Shown here piece by piece: positions 18,689-28,840 of a stretch of 64,000 bases of DNA; the stretch's first letter is position 1; each line of letters opens with the position of its first letter. The notes under the pieces were generated by a model that made no database searches, was not told the DNA's origin, and saw only the letters and a program-made list of their open reading frames with translations. A program made the translations under genes and the position numbers. The DNA comes from Trichomonas vaginalis G3 (Eukaryota > Parabasalia > Trichomonadida > Trichomonadidae), in contig NC_067203.1 in assembly GCF_026262505.1 (NCBI RefSeq), positions 9,796,001 to 9,860,000 of the forward strand, written 5' to 3'.

Positions 18689-18693
18689 AAAGG
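18689..18693 (-). promoter_or_regulatory. CCTTT motif upstream of P2
   Basis: The minus strand reads GGCCTTTC, 9 bases from the ATG. CCTTT is a described core-promoter element of Trichomonas that can replace the initiator. Confidence 0.45.
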
Positions 18694-19461
18694 CCAAACC
18701 ACCGTCACTTTTTTACACTCATACGGCATAATTTCTTGCCAGATACAAAAATTTACTTAGATTTAAAATGTCAATCTTATTCTACACATATTATCAAAGT
18801 TTCAAGCTCTTTACCGAAAATAATCAAATTTTCTAAAAGATCTATTCACCATTTATTACTAAATATTCATGCCAATCATAAAGTTATTCATTTTCTATAG
18901 AGCAAAGCCTAAAAACCTAATTATCTTTTTGAAAAATATTGAATATCGACAATTATGTGCATCATCTTTCTTAATGCTTCTATCATCAGAATTTCTAATC
19001 ATATGCTTTCCATGAAGTTTTAGATGAGAAAATTATTCAAATTTGGGAAATTTAGTTGCTTATGATTAATGAAAATATGTATCTAAATATGAATTCTAGT
19101 GACTTATCTACAACACATAGAAATATAAAAGGATTACTTGACATTGAGCAATTTGTTGAATTTGAAATCATTTTTACAAGCCCCTACCTCAAATTCTGTT
19201 TCTTTCAGTGTGAAACTCTCAATATTCTGCGAGAGTGTCAACTATATTAAGTTTTGAACAATTAAAATGAGCTCAAGTGCGTTTTTCTTGGTTTTTTTTC
19301 ATTATTATTTACTCTGAGTTTCCTTGATTATATACTTTAATTTGGTTATTTGATGAGAAGATTAATCAAATTTCATAAAATAAGTTGAATATGTTTAAAA
19401 AAATAAGCATTTAAATATAAATTCTAAAGCTTTATTTATAATATATAGAAATATAAAAAGA
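18694..19461. other. Intergenic with a duplicated gene end
   Basis: Contains the upstream region of P2 and the duplicated 3' end at 19020-19185. Nothing else recognised. Confidence 0.5.
19020..19185 (-). pseudogene. Duplicated 3' end of the 19462-21735 gene
   Basis: The minus strand encodes 'FKFNKLLNVK' followed by TAA, matching the C-terminus 'LKFNKLFNVK' of the adjacent gene. The similarity continues into the 3' flank: the tract around 19020-19100 resembles 19355-19440, including 'gatgagaa.attattcaaat'. It is a partial tandem duplication, with about 10 codons retained. Confidence 0.65.
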
Positions 19462-21735
19462 TTATTTGACATTGAACAATTTGTTGAATTTAAGTGTGTT
19501 CTTCTTGTTTTTACCCAATGAATTCCTTATTGCCTTGAGTGTTTCAGGGTTAGAAATTTCATTCTGAATCAAATTCTTCAGCTCGTTGTATGATTCAGTT
19601 GAAATTTCGTTCTTTTTCAGTTCACTTTGTGACATCAGAGCGATTTGGACCATGGAAACAACAACATTCTGCGGGATCTTGATGTTTCTTGCAGGCAACT
19701 TTATGACATTCACGAAAATCTCTTCGATTACTATGTAATCTTTGATAATCTTGGAGAATTCTTCGGAAATTTCCTTGTTGCAAACGGAAAGTGCCAAAGA
19801 AATCAAGTGGACGAACTGTTCTTCAGCTTGCCCATATGAATCTGATCCGGCAAATGATACAATCGATGTTTCGAGAGATTCAAAAATATTTTCTTGTTTT
19901 AAGTAGTCCTTGTCCGCAATTAATGCTTCTATAACATTATTGATGGCAAGAGCACCAAATTCTCCTGTTGTATATAACGGGAAGACCAATTCCAAAAGTG
20001 AATTTTGGTCTTTTTCGGAAAATGCAGCGGAATCAAGGACTTTTGTCTTCAAACAAGTGTAGAAGATCTCAAGGAAGTCTGGAACTGCATCAAGGGATAT
20101 TGAAAACAGAACGGAAAAGACTTTTTGGGCGAGATTTAGAGATTTCGCAATTTCTGGGAATTTTTCAACATGTTGAGCGACCAAGTGGAACAAGATTGAG
20201 TTGCCATCACCGAATGCTTCCAAAGGAAGGCCTCCAAAGATATGTAATTTGCCTTCAAGAAAATCTTCGAAAAATTTCTTGACAAAATCAGCTTGGATGC
20301 TATTGTTAAGCTCTAGGATCACTTGGATGACTTCACAGATTGCGTTTACCTTAACGTTATCTGTCTGTTTCTCTAACAAAGAAATCAAAATTTGATATAA
20401 CTGATTTATATCATTAGAATCCTCCAACTTCTTGGTAATCTCAACAGCAGCGGACATTACGTAGAAGAACTCTGAATTTCCGGCGTTTTGGAGGTTATCA
20501 ACAACAAATTTGTAAATTAATTTGATGTTTTCTTTATTTTGGCTCATTGTTGCCAATTGAGTGGCCAATTCTATTCTCTCTTTGTTTGTCATTTGAACGT
20601 CATTGGAAACAAACGATTTCTGCAATGTTTCAAGGAATTCTTCTCCTGATTTCGTAATTGCGAAGAAAGAAGCGATTCTGCATGCAGCGTGGCCAGAGAA
20701 ATCAGATGAAAGGAGTCTGTTGCACTGGTTTGTGACCTTGTCTGATACTTCCAACACGGAAATTGGGTCAATTTGGCCAATTGCAGCGAGTAAATAGATT
20801 GATTCAGCAGAAATGACTGGGGATTGGTCAGAAAGATGGTTCTTGGCGAACTGGTAGATCTGATTGATGAGATTTATCGTTGCTTTATTGGTATTTTCTA
20901 ATAATGTCTGTAAAACCTTGAAAAATGACTGAACTGTATCAGGTGTATACTTATCAAAGGATTTAATGAATTTCTGAGCGATATATTCGTTGTTTTCGTT
21001 CGCTTCATCAGTAATAATCGCTCTAAGAGCTTTATGAGCTGCATTTGAGATATTCTGCTCAGTAGAGTATGCTAATTCGACAAGGTAATCGAGTAATCTC
21101 CTTTCTTTGTAAAAAACTGATGGATTTGTGGCCAAAATGAAACATCCGGAAATTTTACACAATTCATTGGATGTAAGTAACTTAATGATCTTGTCTTTGA
21201 TAGGTAAGCTTTCGTCATTAACAAATAATGCAAATGCTGTTGATATTGCTGGATTTAATTCATTTTCTAGGAAAGTGTCATCAAATTTCTTAAGAAAGAT
21301 CTTGTAAATGGATGGCTGAACGTCTACATGGCATTTCTTTGTAAAATCGACTAAGAATTTTGGGACTTTTGGTAAATTTTTGTATTCTGATTCTATATAT
21401 GATACCAATTGATCAAATATGGTAATAGAATTATCAACATCGATGAATGAGATCAATAAAAGTAATTTGACAAATTGTTTTTCTTTATCTTCTTTATTTG
21501 TAGCGTCTTGGAGTAATTTTACTTGTGAATCAACAATTGGTGATTCGTCAGCAAAAGAAAGACGTGTTAGTAATTGAATGAATTGTGGAATTATGTGTGG
21601 AGATGTTTCTGCGATTTTGAAAAGAGATTCCCAGATTTGAGATGGATCAATTTGTAGTGAGGAGTCTTCTAATTCTTCATTTGCTTTGTTGTTGATGGCT
21701 TCTATGAGCTTCTGATATAATTCATAACTATTCAT
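19462..21735 (-). CDS. Helical-repeat (HEAT/importin-like) protein
   Basis: 757 residues from the ATG at 21735, almost entirely amphipathic helices of 15-20 residues, such as 'IIPQFIQLLTRLSFADE' and 'SAESIYLLAAIGQIDP'. Length and pattern fit a karyopherin-type or other HEAT solenoid, but no diagnostic motif is seen. The C-terminal 30 residues are basic ('GKNKKNTLKFNKLFNVK'). A partial copy of the gene's 3' end lies downstream at 19020-19185. Function unknown. Confidence 0.75.
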   Translation of the reverse strand: MNSYELYQKLIEAINNKANEELEDSSLQIDPSQIWESLFKIAETSPHIIPQFIQLLTRLSFADESPIVDSQVKLLQDATNKEDKEKQFVKLLLLISFIDVDNSITIFDQLVSYIESEYKNLPKVPKFLVDFTKKCHVDVQPSIYKIFLKKFDDTFLENELNPAISTAFALFVNDESLPIKDKIIKLLTSNELCKISGCFILATNPSVFYKERRLLDYLVELAYSTEQNISNAAHKALRAIITDEANENNEYIAQKFIKSFDKYTPDTVQSFFKVLQTLLENTNKATINLINQIYQFAKNHLSDQSPVISAESIYLLAAIGQIDPISVLEVSDKVTNQCNRLLSSDFSGHAACRIASFFAITKSGEEFLETLQKSFVSNDVQMTNKERIELATQLATMSQNKENIKLIYKFVVDNLQNAGNSEFFYVMSAAVEITKKLEDSNDINQLYQILISLLEKQTDNVKVNAICEVIQVILELNNSIQADFVKKFFEDFLEGKLHIFGGLPLEAFGDGNSILFHLVAQHVEKFPEIAKSLNLAQKVFSVLFSISLDAVPDFLEIFYTCLKTKVLDSAAFSEKDQNSLLELVFPLYTTGEFGALAINNVIEALIADKDYLKQENIFESLETSIVSFAGSDSYGQAEEQFVHLISLALSVCNKEISEEFSKIIKDYIVIEEIFVNVIKLPARNIKIPQNVVVSMVQIALMSQSELKKNEISTESYNELKNLIQNEISNPETLKAIRNSLGKNKKNTLKFNKLFNVK

Positions 21736-22161
21736 AATCAAGGACTAAGATTCTGAAGTTTACAAAATTTTGTCCAAAATCATGAGGACATCAAGGATAA
21801 AATCGATTGTTTCCTTTTACAGATAGACTAGAAACAAATAATTAGAAATATTTCTCCTATAAATATATACAATATCAGCCGATTTTTGAATAAAAATTTA
21901 TCAAACTATTAGTAAATAGAATTCTTTTATTAAATTTATATTCATAAACTAGTAAATGTCGTAATTTTACATGTAGTGATCAATAAATTACGAAATTACT
22001 TTTCCAAATATCGATATGAAAGAAGCAGCCAAATATATATTAGTTCAGTTTGAGGTAATGAACTAAATATATCAGTAGATGTGAAACCAAAAAATAAGCG
22101 ATTATTATTTAGTTTAATATAACGGAAATTTTAGTCATCAAAGCATCGAATATATGTAAGT
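21736..22161. other. Intergenic
   Basis: AT-rich upstream region of the minus-strand gene at 19462. No repeat or RNA recognised. Confidence 0.5.
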
Positions 22162-22704
22162 TTATTGTCTAGAGGAGGAGCGATGATGTCTGTGGGATCC
22201 ACGGCTACCGCCTGTTGATGGGCTTTCTTGAACTGAATCTCTTGCACGGCGGCCTTCACGTGTTGGGCGCTTATTCTGTTCTAATCCTGCTTCTTCAGCA
22301 AATAAGTCTACATTCTTCTCGAATGTACGAGATTTCATATCTGCTACAGCTACGGCAATTTTATCGAAGAAAGCTTCAATATCCTTAGACTTTGAGAATC
22401 CAGTCTTAGATGGGAGTCCCTTTTCCTCTGGGAACTCGAGTTTCATTGTCTCGCGTGTTTCATCTAAGTGGTAGCGCTTGATAAAAGCAAGAGCGACGCA
22501 CATAGCCCGACGCCATGCTGGGTCGTTCATGTCTACATCAATATCTGGTTGGAGACGAGCAAGGATAGCATCATTAGCTCCAATTGCTGATTTAGCAAAG
22601 TTGTGAATATAATTTGCATTTAAGTAATTGATACCACCATTTTCTGCAATGATAGCTGTTGTCTTGGCATCGATTTCAGCCTGCTTAACGTCGTCAGCGC
22701 TCAT
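22162..22704 (-). CDS. Small LisH-like protein with Arg/Ser-rich tail
   Basis: 180 residues. A helical N-terminal part contains 'ALAFIKRYHLDETRETMKLE' (about 71-90), which matches the LisH pattern (L..I..YL.....T...L..E), a dimerisation motif of centrosomal, ciliary and other complexes. The tail from about 140 is basic and Ser/Gly/His-rich ('SRGSHRHHRSSSRQ') and probably disordered, possibly RNA-binding or phosphorylated. The start at 22704 is supported by an initiator TCATTA 4 bases upstream. FOP-like or TBCC-like families are possible but unproven. Confidence 0.65.
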   Translation of the reverse strand: MSADDVKQAEIDAKTTAIIAENGGINYLNANYIHNFAKSAIGANDAILARLQPDIDVDMNDPAWRRAMCVALAFIKRYHLDETRETMKLEFPEEKGLPSKTGFSKSKDIEAFFDKIAVAVADMKSRTFEKNVDLFAEEAGLEQNKRPTREGRRARDSVQESPSTGGSRGSHRHHRSSSRQ

Positions 22705-22708
22705 TGTG

Positions 22709-22714
22709 TAATGA
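22709..22714 (-). promoter_or_regulatory. Initiator TCATTA
   Basis: The minus strand reads TTCATTACACAATG, so the 5' UTR would be under 10 bases, typical for trichomonads. Confidence 0.6.
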
Positions 22715-23335
22715 ATAACTTGAAACGGTTAATTCAAGCGTTAAAAAACTTTTAGTGTATCCCCCTCAAATAAATATAAAGCTTTTCTGTTACATGAAAA
22801 AGAAAAGATTACACAATTATAATCACAATTAAGTCGCTTACCTTATTTATATAAGAAATTTGAAAAACATCTCAATCTTTAATCTGAATTTCCTTATTTT
22901 GAAGCATAGAAGGCATATATGCATATACTAACTTTAAATAGTTTATACATAGATGTTTTCGCATCAATTAATCATTCAAAACCAAGGGCTCTTGGAAATA
23001 TCTGTACAAATCAATTCTCGTTATGACTTCAGCAGTCATATCTAATAATAATGATATAAAAATGACATAATATAAAGATTCAAAACTCGAATGGTCAAAA
23101 ATCAAAAAGAAGGCTGTCATATTAGAATTTTCTGATGCACAAAGAATATTGAAATACTAATACTATCCAGTACAAATGCGCTAACTAAAAACAAAAGATA
23201 CCTACTTTAATTCATGCCTCGCAGCAAAGTTAATTTTCGATATCAAAACAATAAAAATTTGAGAAAAATTCAACTTTATTTATTAATCTTACCAGAATTT
23301 TTCGTTTGAAAGCAAATCATCTTGATTTGAGATCT
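22715..23335. other. Intergenic
   Basis: No frame or RNA gene recognised in this 620-bp spacer. Confidence 0.5.
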
Positions 23336-23980
23336 TTACCATTTGCCATAGTGCACCTTTTGTTCGGCTGTGAATTGGATTTGCTCAATCTTTGGTCTGT
23401 CTTCCAAAGGATATCCAATTCCCAAATAGCATGGCAAGAGGTAGTCATCTGGTGCGCCAATAGCCTTTGCGACATTTGGTCCTTCTTCTCCAACAGGGAT
23501 TCTCATAGAGCAGGCCAAACCTTCAGCAGTTGCAGCAAGGAAAATGTTCTCAATTACACACCAAATAGAGGAAATTGGGTTTAATGAACTGACGCATGTT
23601 GGATGCATGAGATCTGGTGTGGATTTGAAGAATGGAAAAACAATATATGATGCATTATAAAGCATGGAATATTGTCTTGGCATAGCAATTGAATACATCT
23701 TCTCCTGTGCTGAGCCTTTAGATAATGTTTCTTCCAAAATCTTGAGCTGAGCAGGTGTTGATTGCTCAATGAATTGAAGAGCATGCTTCTTGTCCTTAGG
23801 ATCTTTCACTATGATAAATTCCCAGTTTCTGAGGTGATCATATGTTGGAGCCTTTAAACCTGCATCAATAATTCTTTTCAAGACAGCTTCTGGAACTTCT
23901 TTATCTTGGAAGTCACAGACCATTCTTCTCTTTTCAACTGCTTCATAGAAGCTCATATGTGAGGCTTGTTCACTCGACAT
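23336..23980 (-). CDS. Nitroreductase-family flavoprotein
   Basis: 214 residues. The N-terminus 'MSFYEAVEKRRMVCDFQDKEV' and the following 'LKRIIDAGLKAPTYDHLRNWEFIIVKD' are the standard FMN-binding start of the nitroreductase family (usually 'RRSVR.F...VP' and 'A..APS..N.QPW.F'). 'GLACSMRIPVGEE' and 'LLPCYLGIGYPLED' match the second half of the fold. Such enzymes reduce nitro compounds or quinones with NAD(P)H as FMN-bound dimers; in trichomonads this family is of bacterial origin and is discussed for nitroimidazole activation. I start at the ATG at 23980 because TCATTTTT lies 14 bases upstream; a longer ATG frame would add a basic 14-residue leader. Neighbour genes give no pathway hint. Confidence 0.88.
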   Translation of the reverse strand: MSSEQASHMSFYEAVEKRRMVCDFQDKEVPEAVLKRIIDAGLKAPTYDHLRNWEFIIVKDPKDKKHALQFIEQSTPAQLKILEETLSKGSAQEKMYSIAMPRQYSMLYNASYIVFPFFKSTPDLMHPTCVSSLNPISSIWCVIENIFLAATAEGLACSMRIPVGEEGPNVAKAIGAPDDYLLPCYLGIGYPLEDRPKIEQIQFTAEQKVHYGKW

Positions 23981-23994
23981 TGTTTTCTTTTTAG

Positions 23995-24002
23995 AAAAAT
24001 GA
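23995..24002 (-). promoter_or_regulatory. Initiator TCATTTTT before the nitroreductase start
   Basis: The minus strand reads TCACTTCATTTTTC; the second TCA fits the initiator and argues against the upstream ATG, which it overlaps. Confidence 0.55.
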
Positions 24003-25261
24003 AGTGATTTGAGAAAGTTCATCAACTTTTTTGCACATTCAAATTAAAAAATATCTATTGTATTAAGCATGGTATTTTTCATGTATTTTTTTAAAGGAGT
24101 TCAGAAATTGAATTCAATTTATTGAGTTAATTCAAATTTGTCAATATTCAGAATTTTCTGGTGATATCATAAAATAAAATTCTTGTAGAAAAACTATTAA
24201 CTCAATAGCTATACAAAGTTTAAAACAATTGATATCAGAAAAATTTGAGGGAAAAATACCAAAAATTTGACACGAACCTCCATTCAATTGAAATTTTGAA
24301 TGATGTTCATAAACGATAAAAAGTAAAAAATTCCCTTATAAGATCGGAAACTATATGCTCAAATATTATTGATTTCCTAATATTCTGAAAGACAATCTAG
24401 AGTTGAAAGGAATTACGTTAAGGTCGACTTTTTTGCTATCAAAACATATCATTTATGAATTTAAAATGCATCTCAATGATTTTTATGTATTTTTGTTTCT
24501 TCAAATTCTGACAATTTTGAAAATAATATTTGATATGATTATTTATATCATATATTTCAAAATAATGATATATTATTCAAATAGAAATGATTTATATAAC
24601 TAACAATATCATTGTAAATATATTTTCGAAATTTTGAATTTAAAACGAAAGATGATCAGTATAAAACTATAAAATAATATTTGTCAATATTCACATTGAA
24701 TTTTCATATAGATCTTCATGGGAAAATGAATTTGCAAATTTATTTTATATCGAATTTTTCTTGTATTTATGAAATCTTCGAATAAAATCCTACAAGTATT
24801 ATTACTGTTATCATTCCTCGATGTTTTCATGCTTTAGAATTAGTTGATTAAAATCCAATTATTTAAGCAATTGGTAACATGATTGTTATTGAATGTCTAT
24901 ACTTTAATAATGATAAAGCAATGACGTTTTAATATTTCAAACACCTTGAAAATGCCCTATCCATTGATAATATTTGTAGTTTGAAAACCCCGCCAAATTT
25001 AAATGAAATAACCGTTTTCATTGAATTATTTGATGCTGAATCAACTTATTATATACCTTAACAAGTTGATTTGGTTGTAAGTACAACTTACATATCTAAA
25101 ACCAAAACAGCTCTTATGCTTGATTTTTTCAAATTCACATATCTTTAAATGTTATTGCTACTTATAGAGCTTTGCCTGATACTAAGCTTAATAAATAAAA
25201 AAGAGATAGTAGTTTATTAAAGTAGTTATACAAACATTATTTACAAAAAAAAACAAAATTA
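24003..25261. other. 1.26-kb spacer
   Basis: Very AT-rich. A 66-codon AT-driven frame at 24403-24603 was not called. No repeats or RNA genes seen. Confidence 0.5.
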
Positions 25262-28200
25262 TTATCCACCAATAATTGAACCCATATTAATATTTGCTCT
25301 TGAAATGAGAGCCTTCATTGATTCATCGAGTTTAGCAGCTTCTTCTAATATTGGAACAACAATTGAATCTCGTTCGAATTCCAAGTGGATTTTCATCAAT
25401 TCGACCAAATCTTCTTTTTCAGATGGATCCAAAACTTCATCCATTTTTAGTTTCGCCCATCTCTCAGCGACATCTCTTTCTCTAAGGAAGATACTTTGCC
25501 TTGCCAATGCACACAAGACAATAGAAGGAGATGCTCCAACGAAACATTCCATTTGTCCAGTAGAATCCAAAGCATCGATTGTTCTCCACAATTGTGCTTT
25601 TTGTTCAGCACCCATTGTTTGGAGAAGAGACATATCAGTCCACGAGAAAGCAGTGAACAAACTGGACACTGTTGAGAACAAACCACTTGTTTCCAAAGTG
25701 AATGATATTGTTTGGTCAACGGATGGTTCTCCTTCCATTGCGATAGGGTCTGAATAAAGTGTCAAAAGGAAAAGCAAAATTGAAACCATTTCAACTTCAC
25801 TCAACAATTTGACGAAACCTGTTGACAAAAGAAGGAAAGTTGCGTACTGGAAGTGATCAACAGCCAATCTCCATGAATGGAAAGGTAAAGGAGGATGCAA
25901 AGCTCTTATCTGCAAAACAACTTCCATAGCTGTTTCTTCTTCGCATCCGAAAAATTGGAGAACACCAAGATCACGGAAAGTTTGCATGATTCCTTTCAAC
26001 ATGTCATCTTCATCCATAATCATGAAATCCAAGGCAGTTGTCGAAAGAAATTCGCCATTAGAACCACTCTCATCATTAATAATTGGCATTGAACTTTGTG
26101 ATTTCGGTTTCGGAACTCCTTTGTTCGATGAACTAAATCCTCTTGCATCTAAACCATTCAGACTTGACAAAGCTTTCAAAAGATTAATTGTTCGCTCAGT
26201 CAAATCCGCCGTATTTGCAAAAACAATGTCCGGAATGTGGGCGCAAGTAATATCAACCATTGATGTTGGTAAAGGTTTAAAGTCATCAATGAGTATTTGC
26301 ACTTCTTGCCATACTTTAAAGGAAGCATCGAATTGGTTCTCGAATAAAGCGATATTTATAAAATCAATCAATTTCTTCTTCCTGTTGTAATAAATGTCTT
26401 TCAAAGCTCCTTCGAGAACTGATCCACAAATTCTTTGCCACATCTTCACCATCTTTAGAACAGATCCTTGTGAAACTTCTTCGTTGTTCGTGTTATTGTT
26501 GTTGTCCGCATTCGTCCAACTCAATAAACGACCACTAGAAATAGAAGTTCTAAACGTGTTCAAAATAGAAAGTGATGATGCTTGAGGAGGAATAAATTTA
26601 CGTCTTTCTTCATTATTTGAATGGCTTTGCAAAGGTTTTGATGGTAATATCTGTGCAGTCTTTTCTTCTCCACCAAATTTAAGTACACCAATAACAGAAT
26701 AATTAGTATTCAACACTGGGAAATACAAAGTTTTCGTGTTGTCAACGTTATCTTCAACTTCAACAACAGAACCTGTTTTACAGCATTTAGAAGCAGGATG
26801 ATCAGCACTCAAAGAGATGACATCGATTTCTTCACTGTATTTATCAAATAATTCGTTTCTAAACCTGTCAACAGTATATAAACAAACAGAAGTGAAGTGA
26901 GTGTTTTCTCTGAAAAACTTGTTCATTCTTTGTATCATTGTCATTAGATCTGTAGGGGATTTAAGACTAGCAATAACATCAGTTAATGCTTCAGCTTGTC
27001 CCACTTGTTGCTTTGATTCTGCGATTGTCTTCTTTAATTTCTTATTCTTCCAAGCTGATTGAAGAATTGGCAACATATGGGCGCAAATCGTTGTCAAAGC
27101 TTCTTCATCCAAAGCCGTAAAAGAAGGCAATTCCTTCTTGTTATACAATACAACGGCCCAATATACTTTCGATGAATCTAAAATAGGAGACACCAAAAGT
27201 GAAGAAGAAAAAGAATTTTCATCATAACAATCAATAACAGAATCATAATGCTCAGAGAATTGTGGCTTTGTGGAATTAATTGTCTGCCTGTATGTAATGG
27301 CTGTTCCAACAATGCCTGTGATGGGAATAGGATCTTCTAAAGTTTCAAATTTCGTCAATTCTCTGACGACACTTTTTTCAACAGAAACTTTGAATAATTT
27401 CACTGATTCGCAATTGAAGAAATCCGTGAAAGAAGTAAAGATATGGTCAACAATAGAAGACATTTCGCTGGCAGTACACAATGAAACATAGTTGTAAACA
27501 GCTTGTTGGAATGCTTGCGTTCTTTTTCTAGATAATTCCGATTTTTCCAGGCCGGGAATCATCAAAGCAATTGATCTTGCAAGCATGGATGTAGTCAGGT
27601 AATCGCGATCTTTGATTCCGCCAACTTTATCGAACAAACACAAGATTCCTTCAACTTGGTATTGAGAAACAACGGAAAGAACGGGCATAATGAAAATTTT
27701 CTTGTTTTCTTGGATGATAGGGGTATCAGATTGGCTGACTTCTGGGTCGTCTGAATTGGATTCGATTGGATTTTGTGAAACAATGGCTCGCTGGAAGATT
27801 CCTTGCTTCAGAGGAAATCTTAGTTGAATCTTTTCCTTAAGGAAGACTAATTCGTCGGTAGACTGCTCGTATTTTAGGAAAAATGCACGTGGACAATTGT
27901 AGAATATGGGTACTCGAGTCTCAATAAGAGATGTCATTTCGCATATCGTAGGAACGTTGTACATGTCGGTAATAAGCTGCTGAAATGCGGCAAGATGACG
28001 GCAGTCTGCAATGAATGCTTGGCAAAACTGCTGCCTGACAGGAATTTCCCATCCTTCAATAATTGTTGGAAGTCCTGAGAATCTTTGATTATCATCAACG
28101 AATAAAGTGCAGTATGACATTAAGGCGAGTGGATACTTTTCGAAAAATTGCTGAAAGTTTTGAGTTTCTTGTAAATCTTGTAAAATTAAATCGATTGGAG

Positions 28201-28669
28201 ATTTATTATAATAATTTTGCCTTGATTGGGCAAACGCGTGTGATGGATGCGTGTTTGCGTTAGGATTTGCCATGTCTCCTGCTGGTTGATGTGCTAATTG
28301 AGTATCAAATTCTGCGAATAAGTTTGATGCGGAATCACTAGGATAAATGTTTCTATCTTTCGTTAATTTCTCATTTCTGTCACGCGCACTTCTTGATTGA
28401 GTATATAACGAATCATATGTTTGAGTTCCTGAAATAATTGGAATATCACCAAAAGATTCTGAAGAAGCACCAACAGAAGCTCCAAATATAGTAATTAAAT
28501 CTTTTTGTTCTGCGAGAATAGCTTGTAATTCCTTTTCTTCTTGTTTCAGCTTCGCCAATTGTCTTTCTTTCGCATCATGGAATGTGTGAAGTTCCATGAG
28601 ACGTTCAGCTTCAAATGTATGCTCGCGTAGAAGTTCACTGGCACTGCTAAAATGCACACGATCTCCCAT
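25262..28669 (-). CDS. GAF-domain protein with a degenerate phosphodiesterase domain
   Basis: 1135 residues. A coiled-coil N-terminus ('ERQLAKLKQEEKELQAIL') is followed by probably three GAF-like domains (about 230-400, 420-580 and 600-710) and a Ser/Asn-rich linker. The C-terminal 270 residues align with class I cyclic-nucleotide phosphodiesterases: 'PFHSWRLAVDHFQYATFLL' corresponds to 'PYHNWRHAVDVMQFVAYQI' of the intact enzyme at 60239. The metal-binding His is Leu935, and the 'CHD' motif at the same spacing reads 'TLY' (970-972), so both early metal ligands are lost. It is probably a regulatory or scaffolding pseudoenzyme. The start is supported by an initiator 11 bases upstream, and the promoter region is shared with the divergent FG nucleoporin gene. 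Confidence 0.8.
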   Translation of the reverse strand: MGDRVHFSSASELLREHTFEAERLMELHTFHDAKERQLAKLKQEEKELQAILAEQKDLITIFGASVGASSESFGDIPIISGTQTYDSLYTQSRSARDRNEKLTKDRNIYPSDSASNLFAEFDTQLAHQPAGDMANPNANTHPSHAFAQSRQNYYNKSPIDLILQDLQETQNFQQFFEKYPLALMSYCTLFVDDNQRFSGLPTIIEGWEIPVRQQFCQAFIADCRHLAAFQQLITDMYNVPTICEMTSLIETRVPIFYNCPRAFFLKYEQSTDELVFLKEKIQLRFPLKQGIFQRAIVSQNPIESNSDDPEVSQSDTPIIQENKKIFIMPVLSVVSQYQVEGILCLFDKVGGIKDRDYLTTSMLARSIALMIPGLEKSELSRKRTQAFQQAVYNYVSLCTASEMSSIVDHIFTSFTDFFNCESVKLFKVSVEKSVVRELTKFETLEDPIPITGIVGTAITYRQTINSTKPQFSEHYDSVIDCYDENSFSSSLLVSPILDSSKVYWAVVLYNKKELPSFTALDEEALTTICAHMLPILQSAWKNKKLKKTIAESKQQVGQAEALTDVIASLKSPTDLMTMIQRMNKFFRENTHFTSVCLYTVDRFRNELFDKYSEEIDVISLSADHPASKCCKTGSVVEVEDNVDNTKTLYFPVLNTNYSVIGVLKFGGEEKTAQILPSKPLQSHSNNEERRKFIPPQASSLSILNTFRTSISSGRLLSWTNADNNNNTNNEEVSQGSVLKMVKMWQRICGSVLEGALKDIYYNRKKKLIDFINIALFENQFDASFKVWQEVQILIDDFKPLPTSMVDITCAHIPDIVFANTADLTERTINLLKALSSLNGLDARGFSSSNKGVPKPKSQSSMPIINDESGSNGEFLSTTALDFMIMDEDDMLKGIMQTFRDLGVLQFFGCEEETAMEVVLQIRALHPPLPFHSWRLAVDHFQYATFLLLSTGFVKLLSEVEMVSILLFLLTLYSDPIAMEGEPSVDQTISFTLETSGLFSTVSSLFTAFSWTDMSLLQTMGAEQKAQLWRTIDALDSTGQMECFVGASPSIVLCALARQSIFLRERDVAERWAKLKMDEVLDPSEKEDLVELMKIHLEFERDSIVVPILEEAAKLDESMKALISRANINMGSIIGG

Positions 28670-28680
28670 TCAAACGAGCA

Positions 28681-28689
28681 AAAAAGTGA
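28681..28689 (-). promoter_or_regulatory. Initiator TCACTTTTT of the GAF/PDE-like gene
   Basis: The minus strand reads TCACTTTTTTGC, 11 bases from the ATG at 28669. Confidence 0.7.
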
Positions 28690-28779
28690 CAGATTTTAAA
28701 ATCTTTATTCCAAATATTTACGGGTGTGTTTGCAGTTAAAAATTATAAAATTTGCATTATCTAATGTATCTATGACGTT

Positions 28780-28787
28780 TCATTTTA
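28780..28787 (+). promoter_or_regulatory. Initiator-like TCATTTTA upstream of the FG nucleoporin gene
   Basis: It lies 53 bases before the main ATG at 28841. A 15-codon upstream frame (28794-28841) begins 6 bases after it and its TGA overlaps the main ATG. Confidence 0.45.
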
Positions 28788-28840
28788 TTGCTAATGAAAT
28801 TTGAATTTAAAATAATCGTTCAGCAAATAATTTGTGTCTG

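Noticed and set aside
18680-18697. Upstream extension of the P2 gene
   Set aside because: It needs a TTG start; the canonical P2 N-terminus begins at the ATG at 18679.
24403-24603. 66-residue plus-strand frame
   Set aside because: Hydrophobic AT-driven composition in a spacer, no initiator, no recognisable motif.
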